A DNA stretch of 11,813 bases from DATCDE01 sp038252405 (lineage in GTDB: Bacteria; Actinomycetota; Actinomycetes; Prado026), in assembly GCA_038252405.1 (NCBI GenBank), contig JBBSAJ010000058.1, positions 1 through 11,813 of the forward strand. The letters are read 5' to 3'. The notes beneath the pieces were generated by a model. That model searched no databases. It saw only the letters and a list, made by a program, of their open reading frames with translations, and was not told the DNA's origin. This document shows, piece after piece, positions 6,456 through 11,813 of the stretch. The translations under genes were made by a program, and so were the position numbers. Each line of letters starts with the position of its first letter. Position 1 is the stretch's first letter.

Positions 6456-6510
6456 GCGTGCGACTCCTGATCGGTCGGTGGTCGGGGCTCTGTGTGCGAC
6501 TGACCCGTCC

Positions 6511-6536
6511 AACGCAGGCACGGTCGCCGGTGTTCC
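6511..6536 (-). promoter_or_regulatory. Possible SigR/SigH/SigE-type promoter of erpA
   Basis: The minus strand carries GGAAC (6532-6536), then 18 nt, then GTT (6511-6513), matching the GGAAT/C-N18-GTT pattern of thiol-oxidative-stress ECF sigma factors in actinobacteria. A transcript from here would have a leader of roughly 45-50 nt containing the AGGAG. In GC-rich DNA this AT-containing pattern is not expected often, but only the core bases match. Confidence 0.4.
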
Positions 6537-6561
6537 ATCGTGACACAGGATCCCGGAAACC

Positions 6562-6576
6562 TCACGTGTCACGTGA
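6562..6576. repeat. Inverted repeat TCACGTG-T-CACGTGA over the glycerate kinase stop
   Basis: A 7-bp perfect inverted repeat with a 1-nt centre covers the glycerate kinase stop codon (6569-6571) and lies about 110 nt upstream of erpA. Part of it also pairs outward: CGTGACAC (6539-6546) with GTGTCACG (6566-6573), an 8-bp stem with a 19-nt loop. It may be an operator for the erpA promoter or a weak terminator of the kinase gene; no U-tract follows. Confidence 0.4.
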
Positions 6577-7609
6577 CCGACGATTTTGGCGTCCAGGTGC
6601 GGGCCACCCGCTCGGCCAGGTCGGCGAGCCGGGCGGCCGGCTCGGCCAGGGCCGCGGCCACCGAGCCGGCGGTCTCCTCCACGGCGTAGGCCGCGTCGAT
6701 CCCGGCGGCGGCGAACTCGCGGCGGCCCACGAGCACCCGCCCGGCCAGCACCACGCATGGCCGGCCGGCCCGCTGCGCCGCCCAGGCGACCCCGCGCGGC
6801 ACCTTCCCCTGCAGCGAGGTCTCGTCGAAGGTGCCCTCGCCGGTGAGCGCGAGGTCGACCTGCTCCATCCGCTGGGGGAGCCGCAGCGCCTCGACGACGG
6901 TCTGGACGCCGGGCACCCGGGTCCCGCCGAGCAGCATCAGCCCGTAGCCCAGGCCACCGCCGGCCCCGGCGCCCTCGGCGGACGCGTCGCCGCCGGACTG
7001 CTTGGCCCACTCGGCGAGCCGCACCTGCAGGTCGAGGACCTGGTCGCGGTCGGCGCCCTTCTGCGGGCCGAACACCGCCGCGGCGCCGTTGGGACCGAGC
7101 AGCGGGGCGTCGACGTCGGTGGCCACGACCAGCGGGATGCCGGCCGGCCAGGACCCGGCGCCGCCGACGGCCTCGACGCAGGGCCGGCCACCGTCCGTGG
7201 ACGCCGTCCCGCCCACGCCCACCACCACCCGCCGCGCACCGACGTCCAGCGCGATCCGCAGCAGGTCGGCGACCCCTGCGCTGCTGGCCTCCATCGGGCG
7301 CCGGCCGTCCGGCGGCAGCAGGTGCAGGCCGCAGGCCTGGGCCACCTCGACGTACGCCGTGCCGTCCGGGGCGAGCAGCACCGTGCCCGGGGTCGGCTCG
7401 CCGAGCGGGCCATGAGCGGTCACCTCGACCAGCCGGCCGCCCAGTGCCGCGTGCAGCACCTCGACGAAGCCGGGGCCGCCGTCGGACAGCGGGGCCAGGT
7501 CGAGCACGGCCCCCGGGTCGTGCCGCCGCCAGCCGGCCGCGATCGCGGCTGCGGCCTCCGGGGCGGTCAGGGTCTGGGCGAACTTGTCCGGGGCGATGAG
7601 GACGCGCAC
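6569..7609 (-). CDS. Glycerate kinase, GarK/GlxK (PF02595) family
   Basis: Phosphorylates D-glycerate, usually to 2-phosphoglycerate, linking glyoxylate or serine breakdown to glycolysis. The 346-aa reading shows the family motifs: VLIAPDKFAQTLTA (3-16), APLSDGGPG (39-47), VGVGGTASTDGG (130-141), ATDVDAPLLGPNGAAAVFGPQKGA (163-186), GAGGGLGYGL (215-224) and ALTGEGTFDETSLQGK (254-269). The start was placed at GTG, giving VRVLIAPDKF: GGAGG (7619-7623) is 9 nt away, whereas the in-frame ATG at 7618 would abut the Shine-Dalgarno directly. The frame stays open further upstream but this is shadow over nadA. It corresponds by position to Rv2205c. It diverges from nadA with only 52 nt between starts, and leads toward erpA. 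Confidence 0.93.
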   Translation of the reverse strand: MRVLIAPDKFAQTLTAPEAAAAIAAGWRRHDPGAVLDLAPLSDGGPGFVEVLHAALGGRLVEVTAHGPLGEPTPGTVLLAPDGTAYVEVAQACGLHLLPPDGRRPMEASSAGVADLLRIALDVGARRVVVGVGGTASTDGGRPCVEAVGGAGSWPAGIPLVVATDVDAPLLGPNGAAAVFGPQKGADRDQVLDLQVRLAEWAKQSGGDASAEGAGAGGGLGYGLMLLGGTRVPGVQTVVEALRLPQRMEQVDLALTGEGTFDETSLQGKVPRGVAWAAQRAGRPCVVLAGRVLVGRREFAAAGIDAAYAVEETAGSVAAALAEPAARLADLAERVARTWTPKSSVT

Positions 7610-7618
7610 CCGGCCCAT

Positions 7619-7623
7619 CCTCC
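7619..7623 (-). promoter_or_regulatory. Ribosome binding site deciding the glycerate kinase start
   Basis: The minus strand reads GGAGG here. It is immediately adjacent to an ATG at 7618, too close to serve it, and 9 nt from the GTG at 7609, which yields the family-typical N-terminus VRVLIAPDKF. The GTG is therefore preferred. Confidence 0.7.
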
Positions 7624-7649
7624 CGTATCCGCCGGTCAGCCGATCGCCG

Positions 7650-7655
7650 TACCCT
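7650..7655 (+). promoter_or_regulatory. -10 box TACCCT for leaderless nadA
   Basis: TACCCT fits TANNNT and ends 6 nt before the nadA GTG at 7662, so transcription would begin at or very near the start codon. No Shine-Dalgarno is present there. This supports both the chosen start and leaderless translation. Confidence 0.55.
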
Positions 7656-7661
7656 GGCCTG

Positions 7662-8864
7662 GTGACGAGTCCCTCCGACGCGGCCATCAAGGCCGGGGTC
7701 ACGCCCAGCCCGCTGGCCCTGCTGCTGCTCGGCCGCGACGCCGACCCCGACTCCGAGCGGGGGGTCGAGTGCCCCGGTGACCTGCCCCCGGCGTCCGACC
7801 CGGAGCTGGTGGCGCGGGCCCGCGCGGCCAAGGCCGCACTGGGAGAGAAGGTGTTCATCCTCGGGCACCACTACCAGCGCGACGAGGTCATCCAGTTCGC
7901 CGACGTCACCGGTGACTCGTTCAAGCTCGCGCAGAACGCCGCGGCGCACCCGGAAGCGCCCTACGTCGTGTTCTGCGGCGTCCACTTCATGGCCGAGTCC
8001 GCGGACATCCTGACCGGGGACCACCAGCAGGTCGTGCTGCCCGACCTCGCGGCCGGCTGCTCGATGGCGGACATGGCGGCCATCGGGCAGGTCGAGGACG
8101 CCTGGGACGTGCTGGCGGACGCCGGGGTCGCCGAGGTGACCATCCCGGTCACCTACATGAACTCCACCGCCGCGATCAAGGCGTTCACCGGCCGGCACGG
8201 CGGGACGGTGTGCACGTCGTCCAACGCCCGGCGGGCGCTGGCGTGGGCGTTCGGCCAGGGCCAGAAGGTGCTGTTCCTGCCGGACCAGCACCTGGGCCGC
8301 AACACCGCCGTGCTCGAGCTGGGACTGTCGCTGGCCGACTGCGTGGTCTTCGACCCGCACCGCCCGAACGGCGGGCTGACCGCGGATCAGCTGCGCGACG
8401 CGAAGGCGATCCTGTGGCGGGGCCACTGCTCGGTGCACGGCCGGTTCAGCGAGCAGACCGTGCACGACGCGCGGGAGCGGATCCCCGGGGTCAAGATCCT
8501 GGTGCACCCCGAGTGCCGCTACGAGGTGGTCACCCAGGCCGACCTGATCGGCTCGACCGAGTTCATCATCAAGTCCATCGAGGCTGCCCCGCCCGGCTCG
8601 AAGTGGGCGGTCGGCACCGAGCTGAACCTGGTCAAGCGGCTGGCCGAGCAGCACCCCGAGCAGACCATCGTGTTCTTGGACAAGACGGTCTGCTTCTGCT
8701 CGACGATGAACCGGATCGACCTGCCGCACCTCGTCTGGGCGCTCGAGAAGCTGGTCGACGGCCAGGTGGTCAACCGCATCGAGGTCGACCCGGACGTCGC
8801 GCGCTGGGCGAAGGTGGCCCTGGACCGGATGCTCGCGCTGCCCGAGCTCGGCGCCACCGACTGA
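7662..8864 (+). CDS. nadA: Quinolinate synthase
   Basis: Condenses iminoaspartate with dihydroxyacetone phosphate to quinolinate in de novo NAD synthesis, using a [4Fe-4S] cluster. The 400-aa product has the conserved blocks VFILGHHYQRDEVIQFADVTGDSF (64-87), VFCGVHFMAESADIL (103-117) with Cys105, PVTYMNSTAAIKA (162-174), VLFLPDQHLGRNTA (203-216), LWRGHCSVHGRF with Cys256 (251-262), VHPECRYEV with Cys285 (281-289) and CFCSTMNRIDL (344-354). By comparison with known enzymes the cluster ligands are probably Cys105, Cys256 and one of Cys344/Cys346. The GTG start is supported by TACCCT 6 nt upstream; an upstream ATG at 7584 would lie inside the divergent kinase gene. nadB and nadC, which often follow in actinobacteria, are absent: the next genes are convergent and unrelated. 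Confidence 0.96.
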   Translation: MTSPSDAAIKAGVTPSPLALLLLGRDADPDSERGVECPGDLPPASDPELVARARAAKAALGEKVFILGHHYQRDEVIQFADVTGDSFKLAQNAAAHPEAPYVVFCGVHFMAESADILTGDHQQVVLPDLAAGCSMADMAAIGQVEDAWDVLADAGVAEVTIPVTYMNSTAAIKAFTGRHGGTVCTSSNARRALAWAFGQGQKVLFLPDQHLGRNTAVLELGLSLADCVVFDPHRPNGGLTADQLRDAKAILWRGHCSVHGRFSEQTVHDARERIPGVKILVHPECRYEVVTQADLIGSTEFIIKSIEAAPPGSKWAVGTELNLVKRLAEQHPEQTIVFLDKTVCFCSTMNRIDLPHLVWALEKLVDGQVVNRIEVDPDVARWAKVALDRMLALPELGATD

Positions 8865-8869
8865 CCGGC

Positions 8870-8883
8870 CGGCGTCAGCGCCG
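8870..8883. terminator. Weak hairpin between convergent nadA and the 103-aa gene
   Basis: CGGCG (8870-8874) pairs with CGCCG (8879-8883) around TCAG, just after the nadA stop and before the stop of the convergent gene. The stem is only 5 bp and no U-tract follows, so a terminator role is a guess based on position. Confidence 0.25.
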
Positions 8884-8905
8884 AGCGCGGGCGGCGCGAC
8901 GTGGG

Positions 8906-9217
8906 CTAGACGTCGTCGAGGGTGAAGTTGCCGGTCGGAGCGGCCGGGTCCGCACCCCCCGACGGGGGCGCATCGGCGGCCGGCTTGGCCGCCGCGGCTC
9001 GGTGCTCGTCGACGGCCGTGAGCGCGGCTTCGACGGCGTCATGGCCGCCACCGCTGCGCTGTTCGTCGTAGTAGGCCTCGCCGAGCGCCTTGAGCAGGTC
9101 GCCGTCCGACTTGGCGGCCTGCATCTCCCCGATCTTGGCCTGGCCCTGCTGGGCGGCCTGCTGCGTGGCCGCCATAGCCTTCTCGGCGGCTTCCTTGGCC
9201 TTGTCGAGGAATCCCAT
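8906..9217 (-). CDS. Small helical protein, 103 aa, co-translated with the AIM24-family protein
   Basis: I do not recognise a named family. The protein starts MGFLDKAKEAAEKAMAAT, a predicted amphipathic, Ala/Lys/Gln-rich helix of about 35 residues, followed by KSDGDLLKALGEAYYDEQRSG (about 36-56) and a helix AVEAALTAVDEHRA (61-74). It then has a disordered Ala/Pro/Gly stretch (75-97) and an acidic end FTLDDV. There is no signal peptide, membrane segment or cysteine. The ATG shares its A with the upstream gene's stop (TGATG), and GGAGG lies 9 nt upstream inside that gene, so translation is coupled. The coupling suggests the two proteins act together; the amphipathic N-terminus could associate with a membrane or a partner protein, which is inference. 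The gene is convergent with nadA. Confidence 0.8.
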   Translation of the reverse strand: MGFLDKAKEAAEKAMAATQQAAQQGQAKIGEMQAAKSDGDLLKALGEAYYDEQRSGGGHDAVEAALTAVDEHRAAAAKPAADAPPSGGADPAAPTGNFTLDDV

Positions 9218-10008
9218 CAGTCGTTCCCTCCCAGGATGCTTCCGAACGGGTTGGACGCCTTCTCGTCGTGACCCAGCCGCGCGTTCTTCACGATCGCGTG
9301 CGACAGGCTCTCGATGGTCATGGACTGCAAGATCACCGTACCGTCCCCCTCCAGCGTGGCGAGGGTGAACCCGTTGCCACCGAGGACGGCGTTCGTCATG
9401 GCCTGCAGGTTGAGCCCGCCGACCCGCTCGATCCCGTAGGTGATCGAGTCCTCGAAGGCCACGATGCAGCCGGTGTGCACCTGGATCTTGCCGCCGTACT
9501 TGGCCGGGTTGAGCTCGATGAAGTTGCCGGCCCCGGCCACGAACACGGTCCCGATTCCGGTGAACTTCTCCAGGATGAACCCCTCACCCCCGCGCAGACC
9601 GGACCGAAGGCCGCTGAAGGCGATGTCGAAGTGGACCGTCGACTCGGCCCCGACGAAGGCGTCCTTGTCCGCGTACCAGCCCCCCGTGCCGTCCAGCTCG
9701 AGGGCGCGGACCTCGCCGGGCAGCGTGCCGGCCAGGCTCACCAACCCGCTACCCCCCTGGGGGGTGAAGTGCTGGAAGGCGATCGACTCCCCCGCCAGCA
9801 TGCGCTTTCCCATGGACGCCGCCATGGCGGCCAGGCCGGCCTTCCCGCCCGCCGAGGGAGCGCTCGGGTCCCCGATGCGGGTCTGCACGCCCACGTTGAC
9901 GGTCTTCCAGAGGAACTTGCCGGCCTCCGCGTAGACCGTCTGCCCCTCGCCGACCTGGCAGACGATCATCTGCATCGCGTTGCCGACGATCTTGTGTGCG
10001 ATGGTCAT
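9217..10008 (-). CDS. AIM24-family protein (PF01987, formerly DUF124)
   Basis: A beta-rich protein of 263 aa in the AIM24/TIGR00266 family. Typical features are the repeated Gly-rich strands, including YAEAGKFLWKT (26-36), FTPQGGSGLVSLAGTLPGEV (81-100), GGEGFILEKFTGIGTVFVAGAG (140-161), VHTGCIVAFEDSITYGI (177-193) and GDGTVILQSM (221-230). The biochemical function of bacterial members is not established; the yeast namesake is mitochondrial and affects inner-membrane organisation. No signal peptide or clear transmembrane segment is seen, although an Ala/Gly-rich stretch (53-72, GGKAGLAAMAASMGKRMLAG) interrupts the strands. ATG was chosen because GGGAGG lies 9 nt upstream. It overlaps the following 103-aa gene by one base and may be transcribed from a TAGCGT box at 10048-10053. 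Confidence 0.9.
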   Translation of the reverse strand: MTIAHKIVGNAMQMIVCQVGEGQTVYAEAGKFLWKTVNVGVQTRIGDPSAPSAGGKAGLAAMAASMGKRMLAGESIAFQHFTPQGGSGLVSLAGTLPGEVRALELDGTGGWYADKDAFVGAESTVHFDIAFSGLRSGLRGGEGFILEKFTGIGTVFVAGAGNFIELNPAKYGGKIQVHTGCIVAFEDSITYGIERVGGLNLQAMTNAVLGGNGFTLATLEGDGTVILQSMTIESLSHAIVKNARLGHDEKASNPFGSILGGND

Positions 10009-10047
10009 GGCTGCACGCCTCCCGCCGCCCAGGGGTCCAAGGGGCAC

Positions 10048-10053
10048 ACGCTA
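10048..10053 (-). promoter_or_regulatory. Possible -10 box (TAGCGT) for the AIM24-family operon
   Basis: The minus strand reads TAGCGT, a TANNNT match, 39 nt before the ATG at 10008. A weak -35-like TGGAGC (10069-10074) lies 15 nt further upstream, which is short of the usual 16-18. The resulting leader would hold the GGGAGG ribosome binding site. Confidence 0.35.
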
Positions 10054-10119
10054 GGCCCGGCAGCGCGCGCTCCACCCGGCTTCGGCTCGACCGGTCATTC
10101 CCCCGTCGGCGAACTCAGC

Positions 10120-11568
10120 TCAGAACGGCGGTTCTGCCTCGTCCGGCGGTGGCGGTGGCGGTGGCGGTGGCGGTGGCGGGGTAGGGGCCCAGTCCGGGGT
10201 GCCGGGCAGGTCGGGTGGTCGGCGCTGGTAGTGCCGGCCGGTGGGGCTGGTCCAGGTGAACGTGCCCGGGCCGGGCTGGGACAGTACCCAGCCCGGTCGG
10301 GCCTCGTGTTTGAGCTGGTGGTGGTGCCCGCACAGCGCGCCCAGGTTGTGATCGGCGGTCGGCCCGTCGGGGAACCGCCGGGTGTGATCCAGGTCGCAGT
10401 CCACCGCCGCCCGCCCGCAGCCGGGGAACACACAGGTGGCGTCCCGGGCGGCCACGTGCGCCCCCAGCACCGCACCGGGCCGGTACCGCGCGGTGCCCAC
10501 GTCCAGCACCGCGCCGCAGCCCGGGTCGGTCAGCACCCGCCGCCAGGTGGCATCACGGGCGATCGCCCGGGCCACCTCGGCCGGCACCGGGCCGAACCCG
10601 GGCACCAGCCCCGGCGCGTCATCCAGCCCCCACAGCGTCGACGCCCCCACCACCACATCCGCCCGCCAGCGGGCCCGCCGCCGCACCCGACGCGACACGG
10701 GCAGCCCGGGCAGCGGGGTGCCGGTGGCGAGCGCGGTGAACACTCCTACCAGCACGTCCGCCCGCCGTGCGTCCAGCCCCCGCCCGTCCCCCGGGGCGGC
10801 ACAGTCACGGGCCAGCCCGGTCAGGGTGTCCCACACCGTCGCCGCGTCCGCCGGGGCCAACCGGGCACACAGCTCGGTCATCCCGTCCGGGGTGTCCCAG
10901 CGCGACACCCCACGGCCTGCCACCGCCCGCTCCTGCCGCTGCGCCCCGCCCGCCGGATCCACCCCAAGCACCGCCCGGCGCGCCAGCCGGCGCACCTGCC
11001 CCGGTGTCTTGCCCGCACACCGGGCCAGCACGAACTCCCCGACCGACGCCCGCAGCCCCCGCGGCAGCACCCCCGCCTCCTCCGCGACCGCCCGCGCCGC
11101 CGACCAGGACAACACCCCGTCCCGAGCCGCGACCAGCACCCCCGGCAGGTCACCGGCCAGCAGCACCGCGTCCCGCAACCGGGACTCCCCGGTCACCCGC
11201 GACACCCCCAACGCCAACGCCGCCTCATCCCCGGCGAACCGCGACACCCCCGGCACGTTGCCCACCGGCTCCCCCCGCACAGGCGGGCGCCGCGCCGCCA
11301 GCTCCGCCAACACCGACGCCTGACACGCCGACACGTGCGCCGCCAGCCGCTCCCACCCGGTCAGCAGGTCCACCAGATCCGCGTCATCGACACCCGCCGG
11401 ATCCCCTACCGACACCAACACCGCCGCCAGCTCCAACCCCGCCGGAGCAGCCACCGCCTCCGCCAACGTCACCGGCCAACCGAACGCCACCGGCCCCTCC
11501 GGCTCCGGCTCCGGCTCCGCCAGGCACAGCCCCACCACCCAGCCGTCGTCCCGCAGATCCTCGAACAT
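10120..11568 (-). CDS. DUF222 / HNH endonuclease-domain protein (13E12 repeat type)
   Basis: The 482-aa product has the layout of actinobacterial DUF222-HNH proteins: an all-alpha N-terminal domain (about 30-330) and a C-terminal HNH nuclease motif. The motif is complete: Cys379 and Cys384 (CVFPGCGR), LDHTRRF with Asp394-His395, DHNLGALC with His407, Asn408 and Cys413, then GHHHQLKH (414-421). These predict a zinc-supported beta-beta-alpha-metal nuclease. The family is multicopy in many actinobacterial genomes and resembles the REP13E12 proteins of mycobacteria; its biological role is unproven. Odd points: a tail of 12 consecutive prolines (464-475) from a hexanucleotide repeat, an N-terminal EPEPEPE run (18-24), and a start codon only 2 nt from an inverted-repeat element with no obvious Shine-Dalgarno. 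The preceding frame is open for 10 codons back to a TGA, so the native 5' end may have been altered by the insertion. Confidence 0.88.
   Translation of the reverse strand: MFEDLRDDGWVVGLCLAEPEPEPEGPVAFGWPVTLAEAVAAPAGLELAAVLVSVGDPAGVDDADLVDLLTGWERLAAHVSACQASVLAELAARRPPVRGEPVGNVPGVSRFAGDEAALALGVSRVTGESRLRDAVLLAGDLPGVLVAARDGVLSWSAARAVAEEAGVLPRGLRASVGEFVLARCAGKTPGQVRRLARRAVLGVDPAGGAQRQERAVAGRGVSRWDTPDGMTELCARLAPADAATVWDTLTGLARDCAAPGDGRGLDARRADVLVGVFTALATGTPLPGLPVSRRVRRRARWRADVVVGASTLWGLDDAPGLVPGFGPVPAEVARAIARDATWRRVLTDPGCGAVLDVGTARYRPGAVLGAHVAARDATCVFPGCGRAAVDCDLDHTRRFPDGPTADHNLGALCGHHHQLKHEARPGWVLSQPGPGTFTWTSPTGRHYQRRPPDLPGTPDWAPTPPPPPPPPPPPPDEAEPPF
10145..10180. repeat. Hexanucleotide microsatellite (GGCGGT)5 plus one near-copy
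   Basis: Five perfect GGCGGT units run from 10145 to 10174, followed by GGCGGG. On the minus strand they encode the alternating CCG/CCA codons of the 12-proline tract near the C-terminus of the HNH protein. Unit gain or loss would keep frame and change the tract by two prolines at a time, so length variation among strains is expected. Confidence 0.9.
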
Positions 11569-11570
11569 AC

Positions 11571-11594
11571 GTCTTGTCTCGCAGATGGGGGTGA
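11571..11594 (+). repeat. Left 24-bp terminal inverted repeat
   Basis: Begins GTCTTGTCTCGCAGATGG and ends GGGTGA. It is the exact reverse complement of 11789-11812. The match stops abruptly on both sides: 11570 versus 11813 and 11595 versus 11788 do not pair, which defines the repeat length as 24 bp. Confidence 0.95.
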
Positions 11595-11598
11595 CTTC

Positions 11599-11772
11599 TC
11601 AGAACGTGAGGCCGACGACTTCGCGCTGCTTTCGTTCGGGGCGGCGTCGGTGGTCGGCGAGGTGGTGGTAGATGCGGTCGGCCCAGATGTGGGCGTTGGC
11701 CTCGTTGCGCCGAACGGCAGTCAGCAGGGTGAGCAGGCGGCCGGTCCGTTCGGGGTTACGTAGGGCATCCAC
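11599..11772 (-). pseudogene. Short open frame inside the inverted-repeat element, possible transposase remnant
   Basis: From GTG at 11772 to TGA at 11601-11599 the frame encodes 57 aa, starting VDALRNPERTGRLLTLLTAV and ending REVVGLTF, with a basic, helix-prone middle (RRNEANAHIWADRIYHHLAD, then HRRRPERKQR). The frame is also open upstream through the right repeat to the window edge, so the true start is uncertain. I cannot assign a family. The basic composition and the stop just inside the terminal repeat fit the C-terminal remnant of a transposase, but this is inference. It is in the same frame as the HNH gene, separated by one TGA and 10 codons. Confidence 0.35.
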
Positions 11773-11788
11773 CCCCGGAGACCACTCA

Positions 11789-11812
11789 TCACCCCCATCT
11801 GCGAGACAAGAC
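11789..11812 (-). repeat. Right 24-bp terminal inverted repeat
   Basis: Begins TCACCC and ends TCTGCGAGACAAGAC on the plus strand; it is the exact reverse complement of 11571-11594. One further base (A) remains before the window ends, so the outer flank is not visible. Confidence 0.95.
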
Positions 11813-11813
11813 A

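Larger units (their letters stand above)
11571..11812. mobile_element. 242-bp inverted-repeat-bounded element, MITE-like
   Basis: A segment of 242 bp bounded by perfect 24-bp inverted repeats is too short to encode a transposase, which is the structure of a miniature inverted-repeat transposable element or an internally deleted insertion sequence. Its inside (194 bp) holds one open frame on the minus strand that ends 5 bp before the left repeat, as transposase frames usually do. It lies between the HNH start codon (2 nt away) and the window edge, so a target-site duplication cannot be tested: only one base (A) remains beyond the right repeat. The parental family is unknown to me. Alternatives are a conserved regulatory cruciform, or the edge of a larger nested repeat outside the window. 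Confidence 0.6.

Noticed and set aside
7584..7661. Upstream ATG start for nadA at 7584
   Set aside because: It would run through the divergent glycerate kinase start and add residues untypical of the family; the leaderless GTG at 7662 fits better.
6456..8729. Long minus-strand extension of the erpA frame (874 codons in all)
   Set aside because: ErpA is a 116-aa family, AGGAG precedes the internal ATG at 6455, and the upstream part is shadow over the glycerate kinase and nadA.
10145..10180. Tandem GGCGGT units as an iteron origin or CRISPR-like array
   Set aside because: Units are 6 bp with no spacers and lie in frame in a coding tract for prolines.
10120..11568. HNH gene as part of a homing element, restriction system or defence island
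   Set aside because: No methyltransferase, intron, integrase or other defence gene is next to it; DUF222-HNH genes are commonly scattered singly in actinobacteria.
9268..11763. Plus-strand open frame of 831 codons opposite the AIM24 and HNH genes
   Set aside because: It is the antisense of two genes with clear motifs; the product is low-complexity Pro/Arg/His.

Overview
The window is very GC-rich, densely packed chromosomal DNA of an actinomycete. The signs are frequent GTG starts, GTGA and TGATG stop/start overlaps, TANNNT -10 boxes close to start codons, an actinobacterial cytochrome oxidase pair and a DUF222/HNH (13E12-type) protein. The order ctaD-ctaC ... adoK ... erpA-glycerate kinase follows, from memory, the Rv2200c-Rv2205c neighbourhood of Mycobacterium tuberculosis. 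A member of the Frankiales/Geodermatophilaceae/Nakamurella-like lineages is plausible, but the family cannot be fixed from sequence alone.

Layout. 1-2549 (minus): ctaC then ctaD, subunits II and I of the aa3 oxidase; ctaD runs off the left edge. 2550-2712: a divergent intergenic region with a strong stem-loop in the ctaC leader and a GC palindrome. 2713-4079 (plus): a cysteine desulfurase and a TusA-like sulfur carrier joined by a GTGA overlap. 4055-5696 (minus): adoK then aat; the aat tail overlaps the tusA tail. 5793-6020 (plus): a 75-codon-class orphan gene, probably leaderless. 6036-6104: a 14-bp bidirectional terminator hairpin and an exact 2 x 17 bp tandem repeat. 6105-7609 (minus): an ErpA-type Fe-S carrier preceded by a glycerate kinase. 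7662-8864 (plus): nadA, probably leaderless and without nadB/nadC beside it. 8906-10008 (minus): an AIM24-family gene and a small partner gene overlapping by one base. 10120-11568 (minus): a DUF222/HNH endonuclease-like gene with a proline-rich tail encoded by a hexanucleotide repeat. 11571-11812: a 242-bp element bounded by perfect 24-bp inverted repeats, ending 2 nt from the HNH start codon.

How the genes relate. The left two-thirds is ordinary core metabolism with a sulfur and iron-sulfur theme: desulfurase and TusA mobilise sulfur, ErpA delivers Fe-S clusters, and NadA is a [4Fe-4S] enzyme. The oxidase completes aerobic respiration, AdoK salvages nucleosides and Aat marks proteins for N-end-rule decay. 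Upstream of both adoK and erpA are GGAAC-N17/18-GTT spacings that resemble SigR/SigH/SigE-class stress promoters. The right end is accessory: the HNH gene and the small inverted-repeat element. I see no CRISPR array, tRNA, rRNA or defence island, and no clear new system; the inverted-repeat element is the least explained object here.
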